From contig JAQWLH010000026.1 in assembly GCA_029247405.1 (NCBI GenBank), positions 1 to 64,000 on the forward strand: a DNA stretch of 64,000 bases, in the 5' to 3' direction. Source of the DNA: Mariniblastus sp. (GTDB lineage: Bacteria > Planctomycetota > Planctomycetia > Pirellulales > Pirellulaceae). Below the pieces are notes generated by a model, which worked only from the letters and a program-made list of their open reading frames with translations, had not been told where the DNA came from and did no database searches. The translations under genes and the position numbers were made by a program. Positions 1-8,592 of the stretch are shown in pieces. How positions within the stretch are numbered: the first letter of the stretch is position 1; every line of letters starts with the position of its first letter.

Positions 1-266
1 GTACGCTCCTTATAAAGTCGCACCGCATCGAGTTTACAACCCGATTGCAAGAGGTCGAGAACTTGATCAACTAAGGCTTGCTCAAGCTCTTCGGCAGAAC
101 CTGATGGGCGTGGTTCGGCGTTTGAAAGGTTCTCTACAAACTGCTTGGCTTCCAGCAAAGAACTGCCAGTCAAATCCATGTAGAGCTTACACGCGTCGAG
201 CTTGTGACCGTCACCTAAACACTTTTGGACCCTGCTGATCTGGGCGTCTGTTAACTGCGGCTTCAT
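1..266 (-). CDS. Ribosomal L7/L12 C-terminal-domain-like protein, partial
   Basis: The frame opens at an ATG (bases 264-266) behind a GGGAG ribosome-binding site and runs off the window, so its C-terminus is missing. The first ~88 residues hold two copies of a motif like the C-terminal domain of ribosomal protein bL12: G-x-K-L-D-A-x-K/R-L-Y. The first copy continues with TGSSLLEAKQFVENL, which resembles the bL12 pattern TGLGLKEAK-x-x-V. Stand-alone proteins with this fold occur in many bacteria and their role is unknown. It lacks the bL12 N-terminal dimerisation domain, so it is not the ribosomal protein itself. Family call is moderately sure, function unknown. Confidence 0.6.
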   Translation of the reverse strand, partial: MKPQLTDAQISRVQKCLGDGHKLDACKLYMDLTGSSLLEAKQFVENLSNAEPRPSGSAEELEQALVDQVLDLLQSGCKLDAVRLYKER

Positions 267-589
267 GGCTAAGTCTCCCGAGTCAAAATGCAAAACACCA
301 ACTAATACGGGTCAATTTGAACCAATCCCCAACGTCCGATAATGTTTCTTATGTTCGGTTAGGTCTCTCGGAACCCCCGTGTTTTTCAACTTTTTTCAAA
401 CTGACGTCGTTCTGCAGCCGCTGCTTTACCAAACATTAGAAACAGGCAAGCAACAAAGCCCTGCTTCCAACCCAACTTGGCTTACTCAGTCGAACCAAAA
501 GATCTCTTCAGATGCTGATCACAATTGGGCGAGCATCAAAAAATGGCTTGATTCGCTACCGGGTTAACCCAGTCGTCATCATTGACTTG
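267..589. other. Intergenic region, no supported gene
   Basis: About 320 bases between the starts of the L7/L12-like gene (leftward) and the end of the CvpA-like gene. A short open frame at 379-567 has no recognisable protein character and no ribosome-binding site. The promoter of the leftward gene should lie in the first ~100 bases, but no clear -35/-10 pair stands out. Confidence 0.5.
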
Positions 590-1510
590 TTACCGGTTCT
601 GACCACCTTGAATAGCCCGTTGGGCGGCTTGGCCAGCGACTTCACCAAGTTTCTGCCTTGCCGTTTCAAAGATTTCGCGCGAAGCGGCATCCAGTGGACT
701 TTCGTTTGGATTCAAAACTGGACGATTCGGATCATACACGGTACCCGCTTGGGTGCCCGCAGGAGCTGCTGAGTTGGATCCTGGCCACGCTGTGCCAGTC
801 TGTTTCTGCCCAAACCAAGGGTTTGACTTGTTACTATTATTGGGGGCGGGTGTACTTGGTGCTTGCCACTGCCAGTTGCTTGGATAACCAGCCTGTGGAA
901 GCTGGTTGGGATTCTGATTGACTCCATCGCTTGAATACCCAGTGGTTCCTGGAATCTGAGCGGCACCAGGATAATCGCCCACGGGTCTATCTAATCCGTG
1001 TCCCAATTGATTTTCCAACTCCTCAACATGAGGAGTGATGAATCTAGCAAATTCCTGAGGAACGACGGCATGAACTTTGTCGATGCCATTAATCACATAG
1101 GGGCCGAGTTTGGAATGGTGAATCGCATCATGAGCACGCTCGCCCAATAACGACACAGCAAACATCGTGATCACCATGCATAGCAGGCAGCCCTTAACAG
1201 CCCCGAGAAGTGCGCCGGCTTGTCGATCAAACCCTCTAAGTTCCATTTTCTTGATGGATCCTTTAACTCGGCCATAGATCATCCAGATCACAATCGAAGT
1301 TCCAAGAAACAGAATCAACATCGCACCGATATTGTTCCAGGGCGCTTCAGCTTGAATGAACTGCGAAACAGGATCACGAAACTTCATCGCCACCACATAG
1401 CTGACAATGATGGCTGCAACGGATGCGATTTGCCAAGCAAGTCCCTTCCAAAATCCAAACCAAATCGCGCCCCCAAGTACGATCAACATGCAAACGTCGT
1501 AAAAGGACAT
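590..1510 (-). CDS. CvpA family membrane protein with low-complexity tail
   Basis: The N-terminal ~165 residues have the CvpA (colicin V production) layout: four hydrophobic segments starting at YDVCMLIVLGGAIWFGFWKG, with the typical short G-F-W-K-G-L turn. CvpA proteins are inner-membrane proteins linked to envelope stress and toxin export; the molecular role is unclear. After the last helix comes a region rich in Asn, Pro, Gln, Gly and Ser (about residues 185-280), then a short helical end with repeated Ala/Gln. An in-frame ATG lies four codons upstream at 1522, but GGAG sits 7 bases before the ATG at 1510, so the second start was chosen. The long disordered tail is unusual for the family. 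Confidence 0.75.
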   Translation of the reverse strand: MSFYDVCMLIVLGGAIWFGFWKGLAWQIASVAAIIVSYVVAMKFRDPVSQFIQAEAPWNNIGAMLILFLGTSIVIWMIYGRVKGSIKKMELRGFDRQAGALLGAVKGCLLCMVITMFAVSLLGERAHDAIHHSKLGPYVINGIDKVHAVVPQEFARFITPHVEELENQLGHGLDRPVGDYPGAAQIPGTTGYSSDGVNQNPNQLPQAGYPSNWQWQAPSTPAPNNSNKSNPWFGQKQTGTAWPGSNSAAPAGTQAGTVYDPNRPVLNPNESPLDAASREIFETARQKLGEVAGQAAQRAIQGGQNR

Positions 1511-1943
1511 GAGTGGCTCCATTTAATCTAGAAAAGGCTCAGGTTTAGCGTTCTTGAGTTCCACGAGGCAGGACCTGAATCAAGGAATTTGTTCGTGACT
1601 CAATTACACCGATTTGACACGGGTGAAACTAAGCCCGCCATGGACACACCAATCACGCGCGGGAATTATTGAGGAATCGGCCGTTGAGCTCAAGGTTGAA
1701 GTCAACAAACTGCCTCGCAAATTTCAGTTTTATGGGAAACCACTTTTTCAAAGAGGAGGGCGGATCCTTTTTGTTAACCGCCCCGCCACTTGGATTTTGG
1801 CGAGAACCAATGCTAGCTACTTGCCTACCCTGCCCTGCACCACTTTGAAAACTTCTGTTCATTCAACGCCAGAATTTCTGTCTAATCTAAAACTTGCCTA
1901 ATCACAAACCTGCCCCCCGAAAACGGAATTTCGAAAGCAGTTC
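1511..1943. other. Intergenic region between divergent genes
   Basis: About 430 bases separate the leftward CvpA-like gene from the rightward YdjM-like gene. Overlapping open frames on both strands (1614-1901 plus, 1653-1862 minus) share no protein-like motif and lack ribosome-binding sites. It should hold the two promoters; none could be assigned with confidence. Confidence 0.5.
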
Positions 1944-2687
1944 ATGGCGGACTTCAAAACTCATATTACCACTAGCACAGTTCTGGGCGTTGCGTACGGT
2001 GCCGTCGGTCATTTTGTCTTCCATGTCCCACCAGCCCACGCATTGATTGCCGGCAGCCTCTGCAGTGTGGCGGGAATGTTGCCGGACTTGGATAGTAAAT
2101 CAGGCAAACCGCAGCGGGAGATGCTTTCATTCGTGTCTGTCATTGCCCCAATGTTGATGATGCCCAGGTTTGATGCGTTGGGGATGTCAACTGAGCACAA
2201 GGTATTCGCTGCCGGGGTGATGTATGTGATCATTCGATTTGGAATTGGTGGACTATTCCGAAGCTACACCAAACACCGAGGGATGTGGCATAGTATTCCC
2301 GCCGCATTAATTGCCGGACTCGTCACGTTTCTTGTTTGTCTTTCGACTGATTTCGAAATCAGAATATTCAAAGCTTGGGCGGTGGTTCTGGGCTTCGTTT
2401 CACATTTATTGCTTGATGAAATATATGCGGTCAACTGGGAAGGTCACCTCCCGTCGACCAAAAAGAGCTTTGGAACTGCCATGAAGTTTTTCGGCAAAAG
2501 CAGATTTGCGAACGTCTTCACGTACGTCAAGTTGATTCTGTTAGTCACACTCGTAGCTGGTGATGACTATGCCATGGGTTGCATCTGCGAACCTGAACTC
2601 ACTCCACCCGAGACCGCCATGGATTGGTTCCAAAGCATGTTCCACCACGCCCATGATCATGACGGCAGCGGGACCCTTCACCGGTAA
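1944..2687 (+). CDS. YdjM/DUF457-type membrane-bound metal-dependent hydrolase
   Basis: A 247-residue protein with several membrane segments and the polar motifs of the YdjM (LexA-regulated, membrane-bound hydrolase) family: an early His (MADFKTHI), G-M-L-P-D-L-D-S near residue 48, HRGMWHS near residue 111, and HLLLDE near residue 151. These His/Asp clusters are thought to bind metal in this family; the substrate is unknown. The C-terminus is His/Asp-rich (HHAHDHDGSG), which could also bind metal. It is a single gene, convergent with dtd. Confidence 0.8.
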   Translation: MADFKTHITTSTVLGVAYGAVGHFVFHVPPAHALIAGSLCSVAGMLPDLDSKSGKPQREMLSFVSVIAPMLMMPRFDALGMSTEHKVFAAGVMYVIIRFGIGGLFRSYTKHRGMWHSIPAALIAGLVTFLVCLSTDFEIRIFKAWAVVLGFVSHLLLDEIYAVNWEGHLPSTKKSFGTAMKFFGKSRFANVFTYVKLILLVTLVAGDDYAMGCICEPELTPPETAMDWFQSMFHHAHDHDGSGTLHR

Positions 2688-2841
2688 CGAGCCCTCGTTC
2701 CAAGCCCCCTCCATTAAACAACTCGGAGCCAAGAAAACAGCGGGGCTCCTCGCTGAGGCAAACTTGTTGGACGATCTCGTTCCACCCAATGAACCAGCAC
2801 CACGCCAAACGATGTCTTCCAAGAGCAGCGAAATGGGCTCG

Positions 2842-3291
2842 TTAAAAACGCTTGCGACTATCAATTAAAATGGTCACTGGGCCTTCGTTAACCAACGCAA
2901 CCTGCATCTCTGCCTGAAATATGCCAGTTTGGACATCGATCCCTAATTCGCGTCCTGAGTTGATAAACTCCTCGTACATTCGATTGGCGATTTCAGGCGA
3001 AGCCGCTTCAACAAAGCTTGGTCGTCTACCACGTCTAACATCGCCGAGCAACGTAAACTGGCTGACGACGAGCATTTGACCTCCAACGTCCAACAGCGAC
3101 AAATTCATTTTGCCTTGCTCATCCTCAAAGATTCGCAAACCGGTTGTTTTTTCAATCGTGTATCGCAAGTCTTTTTCTGTATCGCCTTTTTCAACTCCCA
3201 AAAGAACCAACAACCCGGTTGCGATCGCACCGGTGGTTTGTTGATCGACAACGACGCTGGATTTTGAGACACGTTGAATAAGTGCTCGCAT
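2842..3291 (-). CDS. dtd: D-aminoacyl-tRNA deacylase
   Basis: This 149-residue protein matches DTD over its full length. DTD removes D-amino acids (and glycine from mischarged tRNA-Ala) from tRNAs in the cytoplasm. The start [13 protein letters not shown], the S-Q-F-T-L active-site motif (about residues 77-81) and NEGPVTI close to the C-terminus (canonical N-x-G-P-V-T) are present. The length is normal for the family. The gene lies just downstream of the unknown gene ending at 3309 and may be co-transcribed with it; the gap is 17 bases. Confidence 0.95.
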   Translation of the reverse strand: MRALIQRVSKSSVVVDQQTTGAIATGLLVLLGVEKGDTEKDLRYTIEKTTGLRIFEDEQGKMNLSLLDVGGQMLVVSQFTLLGDVRRGRRPSFVEAASPEIANRMYEEFINSGRELGIDVQTGIFQAEMQVALVNEGPVTILIDSRKRF

Positions 3292-3308
3292 AATGTGATT
3301 CCACAGAT

Positions 3309-4460
3309 CTAACGGTCCATCGTTGAGGCTTCAAACTCTGCTTGCTTGGTTTCTCGGTATGAGTCAATTCGATCGATGTGCTCGCTGGTTTTGTCCGTCG
3401 AAGCTACGTTTGTCGAATCGACGACGAAAAACCCTTCGGCGAGATTGTCAAGGAATTGCAGGTCAGAAAAACTCATCTCAAAGGTTGGCTTGACCTGAAC
3501 TTGCTCCTTGGTTTGCTCAAACCGAAGATACGAAACCTGCGTCGGAATGTATCTTTGGTTTCCGATGGGCTTAAAAACCAACTCAACGGCGTGAGGTAAT
3601 TGTCTCGGGACTCGATCCCAGCGAATCGGATTGCCCAAATCAAGATTATTGTCAGCGTTGGCGACGATGGTTCGCAGTGCGATCTCGTTCCACCCTCCAC
3701 GAACTAGAATCAAATCACCAGAGAGAGTCTCGGGGGCACCGAAATTGAATGCAGACGCGAGGTGCTGCAATAGGCTTGCCAATCCGCCCGTCGCCACCCA
3801 TCCCGTCGGCGTGATCGTTGAGCCTTTTTCACCCGCTGCTTGCTGAACGCGTTCCAAGTCAACAAACTCAAACGATTGCTCGGCGGATTGCCCCGAACCA
3901 GCTGAGTGCACCGTATAAAGGAACCGTCCGTCACAAACTTGGAGCAAACCAGGTTGCTGCGATACCGAATCAAAGCTCAATTCAATTCTGGTTTTGTGGG
4001 TCCCCTGCCCCATCTGAAAATATCTGCCCGACGCTTCGATCTGCTGACCAAACAGCAGGGCATTCAACTGTATTTTCAGGCCCAATGGCTCAGACTTGGC
4101 AAGCTGGTTGGCGGCGGTCTCCAAAAGCTGCATCGACTGGGGATGCGACAGTTTAGATAAGCGATCAAATTCGATAGGCCGGGTGGTGAGCTCCGATTTT
4201 TGTTCTGATGCGCTATTTGGCTTCGAAACGCTATCAGTTTTTTCGGTCACACCCGAAACGATATCGCTTTGGAAGCTAGCATCAATAACCTTTGGATCGA
4301 TTTTTGCGTCTGGTTGATCGACGGCCGCTTGGCCTTCGATTTTTGTCAAAACATCGAGTTTTTCGCCAGTTTCACTTTGAAAGTTGCTCAGGAGACTAGG
4401 TCCCCATAGCAAGCAACCAATTGCAAGCAGCATAGTGGCGAAAGTTAATTCCTGCTTCAT
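3309..4460 (-). CDS. Unknown membrane-anchored or secreted protein
   Basis: A 383-residue protein with one N-terminal hydrophobic segment (about residues 7-26, no obvious cleavage site), so anchored or exported. Residues ~35-95 are polar and likely disordered. From about residue 105 there is a beta-rich region with phrases such as [20 protein letters not shown] and [12 protein letters not shown], reminiscent of LolA-like lipoprotein-binding folds; this is only a suggestion. It is followed by dtd on the same strand. I do not recognise the family. Confidence 0.65.
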   Translation of the reverse strand: MKQELTFATMLLAIGCLLWGPSLLSNFQSETGEKLDVLTKIEGQAAVDQPDAKIDPKVIDASFQSDIVSGVTEKTDSVSKPNSASEQKSELTTRPIEFDRLSKLSHPQSMQLLETAANQLAKSEPLGLKIQLNALLFGQQIEASGRYFQMGQGTHKTRIELSFDSVSQQPGLLQVCDGRFLYTVHSAGSGQSAEQSFEFVDLERVQQAAGEKGSTITPTGWVATGGLASLLQHLASAFNFGAPETLSGDLILVRGGWNEIALRTIVANADNNLDLGNPIRWDRVPRQLPHAVELVFKPIGNQRYIPTQVSYLRFEQTKEQVQVKPTFEMSFSDLQFLDNLAEGFFVVDSTNVASTDKTSEHIDRIDSYRETKQAEFEASTMDR

Positions 4461-4668
4461 GAATCGGATATGTGGATTTTTCCAAAGAATGGTGTTCTAT
4501 GGCGCCGAACTAAAGAAACGTAACTGGGCCCGTGCGAGGACGCGTCTCGATTGGGTGACGCATTTTAGGAATCGCGACTTGGGCGGTCTATGTCAGTTTG
4601 CAAATTGCAAGTGACAAACCACTACCAGTTATCACGTTGATTTTGATTACAGAACATTTTTAGAAGCA

Positions 4669-4699
4669 CGTGCCAGTTCGGCTCGCGCGAGTTGGCACG
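4669..4699. repeat. Inverted repeat upstream of the envelope cluster
   Basis: Arms CGTGCCA (4669-4675) and TGGCACG (4693-4699) pair perfectly around a core that can itself pair (CTC/GAG, 4682-4691). It lies 60 bases before the ATG of the first gene of the envelope cluster and between divergent genes, so it may be an operator or a 5'-leader hairpin. There is no T-run, so it is not an intrinsic terminator. Confidence 0.4.
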
Positions 4700-4758
4700 C
4701 TCAGCACCAGTGCAACAGCACAATTGCTTTGCAAAAAAGACCTTTAGGGGGGAATCTG

Positions 4759-5883
4759 ATGTACGCACGTTTTCTAACGGGCATCACCATGCTGGCATTA
4801 GCCATGCTTACAACCACTGCGTTCGCGCAGTTTCCTGGTGCTGCACGTCGTTCAGGCATTCCAGTTGGCCACAATTTGCCGCCAGCTCAAATGTTAATGG
4901 AACCTGGCCCGGGAGTCGGTGGTCCGGGCCCAGGAGTATTGAACCGATCTGCGATGGAAGCAGCAGGCGGGGCAGCCGCAGCCTACGGGCCATTTGGCGC
5001 TGTCGCGACCCAAAGCGTTCAGGTATTGTTTGACAAACCAGAATTAATGCAAGTTTCATGGGACGTTAGTGGCGTTGGTCGTTACGACTCGAGCCCCTTG
5101 ATCGTCCCTGGGCGTCAGAACTTTGCACAAGGTGGTATTTTTCGTTTGAAAATTACCGCCCTGGAAGGCCGCCCTGGAATGGAACTTTATCCAACTTTGG
5201 AAATTGGTCGTTCAACCTCGCGTACTGCCGCCTATCTGGCACACGCAGCCATTCCAATTCAGTTTTCACAAGAAGACTTTGATCAAGTTGCAGCTGCCAA
5301 CTTTGTCACAAAAGTCATCTACGTTCCCGATCCTGAGTTTCAAGAGTTGGCTCTGGCCGGCGTTGACACTTTGGTCAGCACACGTTTGGATCCAGGTGTC
5401 GATCCGATCACCGAAGCCGATCGTCGCGGATCAATCCTGGCGATCATTCGGCTTGGTAACAAAGACCTCGAGGTCCCCGGCGTCGATCCTGCTCAAGCCG
5501 CTGGCTTGATGGGCGGAGTTGGTATCGGTGGTGGAACCAGCGATTATATCTCCGGTGTCACAGGTCCAAACTACGGGATGCCCATCACAGGCACCAACAT
5601 TGGCTTGCCTGGCCCTCCACACATTCCACTTGGTGGGCCTGCTGGATTGCGTAAGTACGACATCCACAACCACACGGCAATGCAGATCCCGGGTCCGACA
5701 CCCAAGGTCAATGTTCATGTTCGACAGAAACCGGGCTTGAGCTATCCACGTCCTGCTGATCGCGTTCTTATTCAAGAGAACACAATTAGCCCTCCACACT
5801 ACAACAGTCAGCCACCCGCTGACATGGTTCGTGGAGTGTTGCCTGAGAACTGTCCTCCAGGAAACCGCTTCAACCTCCGTTAA
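4759..5883 (+). CDS. Secreted planctomycete protein, first of a paralogous pair
   Basis: The ATG at 4759 was chosen over an upstream in-frame start because a G-rich ribosome-binding site (GGGGGGA) precedes it and it begins a clean signal peptide ending in TTTAFA. The exported protein is ~374 residues. A Gly/Pro/Ala-rich stretch (about 20-70) is followed by a domain around residues 120-235 that recurs in the next gene: both have G-x-x-x-x-E-L-Y-P-T/S-L/V-E, then a hydrophobic strand, Q-x-D-x-x-x-x, V-T-K-V-I-Y-x-x-x-P-E, and a closing A-I-I/L-R-L/I-G. The C-terminus is Gly/Pro-rich. The function is unknown; a cell-envelope role is inferred from export and the neighbouring DUF11 gene. Confidence 0.75.
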   Translation: MYARFLTGITMLALAMLTTTAFAQFPGAARRSGIPVGHNLPPAQMLMEPGPGVGGPGPGVLNRSAMEAAGGAAAAYGPFGAVATQSVQVLFDKPELMQVSWDVSGVGRYDSSPLIVPGRQNFAQGGIFRLKITALEGRPGMELYPTLEIGRSTSRTAAYLAHAAIPIQFSQEDFDQVAAANFVTKVIYVPDPEFQELALAGVDTLVSTRLDPGVDPITEADRRGSILAIIRLGNKDLEVPGVDPAQAAGLMGGVGIGGGTSDYISGVTGPNYGMPITGTNIGLPGPPHIPLGGPAGLRKYDIHNHTAMQIPGPTPKVNVHVRQKPGLSYPRPADRVLIQENTISPPHYNSQPPADMVRGVLPENCPPGNRFNLR

Positions 5884-5904
5884 TTCGGACGAGTGAAAAA
5901 GAAA

Positions 5905-5941
5905 GAGCCGCGTTGGCAATTGCTTTCGCGGCTCATTTTTT
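5905..5941 (+). terminator. Rho-independent terminator
   Basis: Perfect 8-bp stem GAGCCGCG (5905-5912) / CGCGGCTC (5927-5934), a 14-base loop, then a T-run at 5936-5941. It lies 21 bases after the stop of the first envelope gene and likely ends or attenuates its transcript before the second gene. Confidence 0.85.
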
Positions 5942-6005
5942 CATTTCAAATTACCTTGGGGAGTTATCTCCCATACCAGACTGAAAATTCAATGCGGGTT
6001 GTATC

Positions 6006-6869
6006 ATGATGATCGCCTCCAAACCAAGTCCTTCAAAGCAACTCTTCAAGAGTGCTCTGATCCATGTCGGCGGAACCTTGACGGTGATCGCTGCCGTGCT
6101 TTTGACGTCAATTCCAGCGGAACTTTCTGCTCAATCGTCGGGAATGCGATCTCCCAGTCACCCTCACTATTTGGTTCGAGGTGACATGGCTCCGGGGGTT
6201 GCTGCGGACATGGCACGAATGACCGATCAAAGACTAAACGGGCACGTTCAGCCAGTGCGGATGGTAGGTCCAATCGGATCTCGCCTTCAGGTGCGTTCTC
6301 AACAAGGATACACCGCCACTCATTCGTCACGCGTTTCTGTCGGTCTCAAAGTGGGCCCGGTCTACCGATTCAAAGTCACGAACATCCCACGTCACACGGG
6401 CAAGGAACTTTATCCTTCTGTGGAAGTCCTGAACAAGCTAAGTCCGCCCAAAGGTCTTGAGAATGAATTTCCAATTCAAGTCGTCATGACGCAAGATGAT
6501 CTCGAAGAGGCGCTTCAGGGCCGACTCGTTACCAAGGTGATTTACCTTGAGAATCCGGAAATCTCACTGCCTCACCGCCACCAAGAAGACAAGCAGCCAT
6601 TTTTTGATATTGGCGGGGGCCAGGATCCACTTCGGGCAGCGGAGAAAATGGGTCGCCCAATGGCAATCCTTCGAATTGGCTCGCGAATCCCGATGGCCAG
6701 TGACCGGGGTCAGGAATTTGAATTCCACGCCCCTGCTCCATCACTGTTACCTGACCCGCAAACCATGCGTGCTCAGGAGAACGTGGATGACATCCCGAAT
6801 CGAGTTCCTCAAGCGAATACCCCATCGGTTCCCGAAAAGATCGCTCCGATTCCAAACGGACAAAGGTAG
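6006..6869 (+). CDS. Secreted planctomycete protein, second of a paralogous pair
   Basis: A 287-residue protein with an N-terminal signal-peptide-like segment (about residues 17-40, ending ELSAQSSG). Residues ~115-225 repeat the domain of the preceding gene, including GKELYPSVEV, the acidic Q-D-D-L-E-E, VTKVIYLENPE and AILRIGSR. The rest is Pro/Gln-rich and probably disordered. A terminator separates it from its paralog, while only 9 bases separate it from the DUF11 gene, so it is probably co-transcribed with the latter. The duplicated domain suggests a common binding or structural role; I do not recognise a named family. Confidence 0.7.
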   Translation: MMIASKPSPSKQLFKSALIHVGGTLTVIAAVLLTSIPAELSAQSSGMRSPSHPHYLVRGDMAPGVAADMARMTDQRLNGHVQPVRMVGPIGSRLQVRSQQGYTATHSSRVSVGLKVGPVYRFKVTNIPRHTGKELYPSVEVLNKLSPPKGLENEFPIQVVMTQDDLEEALQGRLVTKVIYLENPEISLPHRHQEDKQPFFDIGGGQDPLRAAEKMGRPMAILRIGSRIPMASDRGQEFEFHAPAPSLLPDPQTMRAQENVDDIPNRVPQANTPSVPEKIAPIPNGQR

Positions 6870-6878
6870 AACGGACGC

Positions 6879-8075
6879 ATGAATAGTTTATTTCAACGAC
6901 GATTTGGAATTGCGACAAACTTCTCTAAGTCTGTCGCCGGTGCATTGATTGCCTGCGGCTTTGTTCTGTCGGGCCATTCAATGGCACAGGAAATTTTGCG
7001 AGAAACCGGGCCTGCCGAGTTCGTGCCCCGCGTCCAAACCCAACTCCCTTTGGCTCGCAAGATGCCAACCCAATCCCTGAGTGATCGAAAACGCGATTCA
7101 GCACGGGACCAAGCTCCGGCCTCAAATATGAGTCGCCCCGGCTATAACGACTGGAACACAGAAGCTGGGCGTGATGAGTATGTTTACGACGGTAGCGACC
7201 GGGGTGTCAAAGTACAAGTCGATCGCTCTTTCAATGTCTCCGGACTACAAACTGAAGATACTGTTGGGCATTTTGACACGCTCGATGGACGCCGTATCGT
7301 TTCACCGAGCAATCGAGTAGCGATTTATGCTCCACGATTTGCTGCCGTTCGTCGAGTCGATGGAGTTTTCAACGCCAATCTCAATTTACCGATCAGGGCC
7401 TTGAATAAGAAATTGCCGATTGCGAGTGCTCAGGGGCAAGATGAATCTTCAACAACCAAGCAACACTTGGCTGTCACTCGATACTCTGGATCGAAACGCG
7501 CCAGTGGATTTATTGATCAAACTCGTGGCATCGTTCAAGCCAATACAACACACTTGTTTGGTTTCCGAAACAACTTCAAGCCATACGAAAACCTGTCGTT
7601 GATTCGACTTGGTAAATATTCCAGCGGCGAAACGGCACGCTTGAGCCTGGGCCTACAGTCGGCACAAGTTTGGGAAGAGGATTTGGGGCTTCAAGTAACC
7701 GTTAACAAGGCAACTCCGGTCATAACTCGGGACGTCAAAACAGCTCAAGAACTGCTGCATATCAAATCAGACGACGGAACAGCAATCTTAAACGTTACCA
7801 AAGTTGCTTCCAAAATTGCAGCCAGAACGGGTGATACCGTCGAATTCACGATTCGATACGACAACCTAAGCAATAAGAAGATCGGCAACGTGACAATTAT
7901 TGACAATTTGACTCGGCGATTGGAATACATTCCCGATTCCGCGGAGAGTTCACTCAAGGCGAAATTTATCAACCAACGCAATGAAGCTGATTCTTTGATG
8001 CTTCGTTGGGAAATCACCAATCCCGTTGAGCCTCATGAGGGCGGGGTGATTCGTTTCAAGTGCCGCGTGCGTTAA
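6879..8075 (+). CDS. Secreted DUF11-domain protein
   Basis: A 398-residue protein with a signal peptide (residues ~17-36, ending GHSMAQ). The last ~90 residues form a DUF11 (conserved repeat domain) unit: VTKVASKIAARTGDTVEFTI, then Y-D-N-L-S-N and VTIIDNLTRRLEYIPDS, ending in a V-x-P-x-E-x-G-x-I-x-F pattern. DUF11 units are Ig-like beta modules common in bacterial surface proteins. The middle contains a region with VAIYAPRFAAVRRVDG. Only one DUF11 copy is present, at the extreme C-terminus. It follows the paralogous gene by 9 bases. Confidence 0.8.
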   Translation: MNSLFQRRFGIATNFSKSVAGALIACGFVLSGHSMAQEILRETGPAEFVPRVQTQLPLARKMPTQSLSDRKRDSARDQAPASNMSRPGYNDWNTEAGRDEYVYDGSDRGVKVQVDRSFNVSGLQTEDTVGHFDTLDGRRIVSPSNRVAIYAPRFAAVRRVDGVFNANLNLPIRALNKKLPIASAQGQDESSTTKQHLAVTRYSGSKRASGFIDQTRGIVQANTTHLFGFRNNFKPYENLSLIRLGKYSSGETARLSLGLQSAQVWEEDLGLQVTVNKATPVITRDVKTAQELLHIKSDDGTAILNVTKVASKIAARTGDTVEFTIRYDNLSNKKIGNVTIIDNLTRRLEYIPDSAESSLKAKFINQRNEADSLMLRWEITNPVEPHEGGVIRFKCRVR

Positions 8076-8119
8076 CTTGCTGAGACCGAGGTTCCGCCGC
8101 AACGAATGAACCGGCCTCC

Positions 8120-8157
8120 ATGGCGAATGAAACGTTTTCATCTGAAGCTTTCGCCAT
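8120..8157. terminator. Two-part stem-loop between convergent genes
   Basis: Outer arms ATGGCGAA (8120-8127) and TTCGCCAT (8150-8157) are perfectly complementary, and an inner hairpin TGAAA/TTTCA (8128-8132/8136-8140) sits inside. It lies between the convergent DUF11 gene and the gene ending at 8179, the expected place for a bidirectional terminator, but neither side has a T-run. Confidence 0.35.
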
Positions 8158-8178
8158 CACCCGCGGCGGCCAACCGCA

Positions 8179-8571
8179 CTAGCCCGAGTCCGCTGGCTTT
8201 TCGGCGGGTTTGTTACGCAATTCGATCAGTGCCCCGATTTGACCGACCGCAATTTTTAACGACTGTGCGGCCATCTGAAAATTGGTATGCGAGGAAATCT
8301 CTGGTTGGATTTCTTGGAAGAGCTCACTCGCTTCTCTGAGTTTTCGCAATTTCTTTTTGGCTTGCTTCAGATATTTCGCATCATCACCGCCCCGAAGTGG
8401 TCCCCCCAGAGCCAGCATGTAATCATAAAGTGTCCGTTGAACATCACGCAGTTCATCGTCTTCCTCAGCTTCCTCACAGTGTTTGAGGAAAGCCCGGACC
8501 ATCCATACATGGCTCAACCATTCGTCGATCCGCTCGACAAATTCAGCATCTGTTTGGGGAGAATCATTCAC
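8179..8571 (-). CDS. Small all-helical hypothetical protein
   Basis: A 130-residue, strongly charged protein predicted to be almost all helix, with an acidic patch (EEAEEDDELRD) and a Lys-rich coiled-coil-like stretch (YLKQAKKKLRKLREASELF). No signal peptide, membrane segment or known motif. It begins 21 bases after the stop of the DMT-like transporter on the same strand, so the two are likely co-transcribed. Family unknown. Confidence 0.65.
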   Translation of the reverse strand: MNDSPQTDAEFVERIDEWLSHVWMVRAFLKHCEEAEEDDELRDVQRTLYDYMLALGGPLRGGDDAKYLKQAKKKLRKLREASELFQEIQPEISSHTNFQMAAQSLKIAVGQIGALIELRNKPAEKPADSG

Positions 8572-8592
8572 AATTAGCCTGCCTTGATCAAA

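Noticed and set aside
4669-4699. The inverted repeat before the envelope cluster as a terminator
   Set aside because: No T-run follows and it lies between divergent genes.
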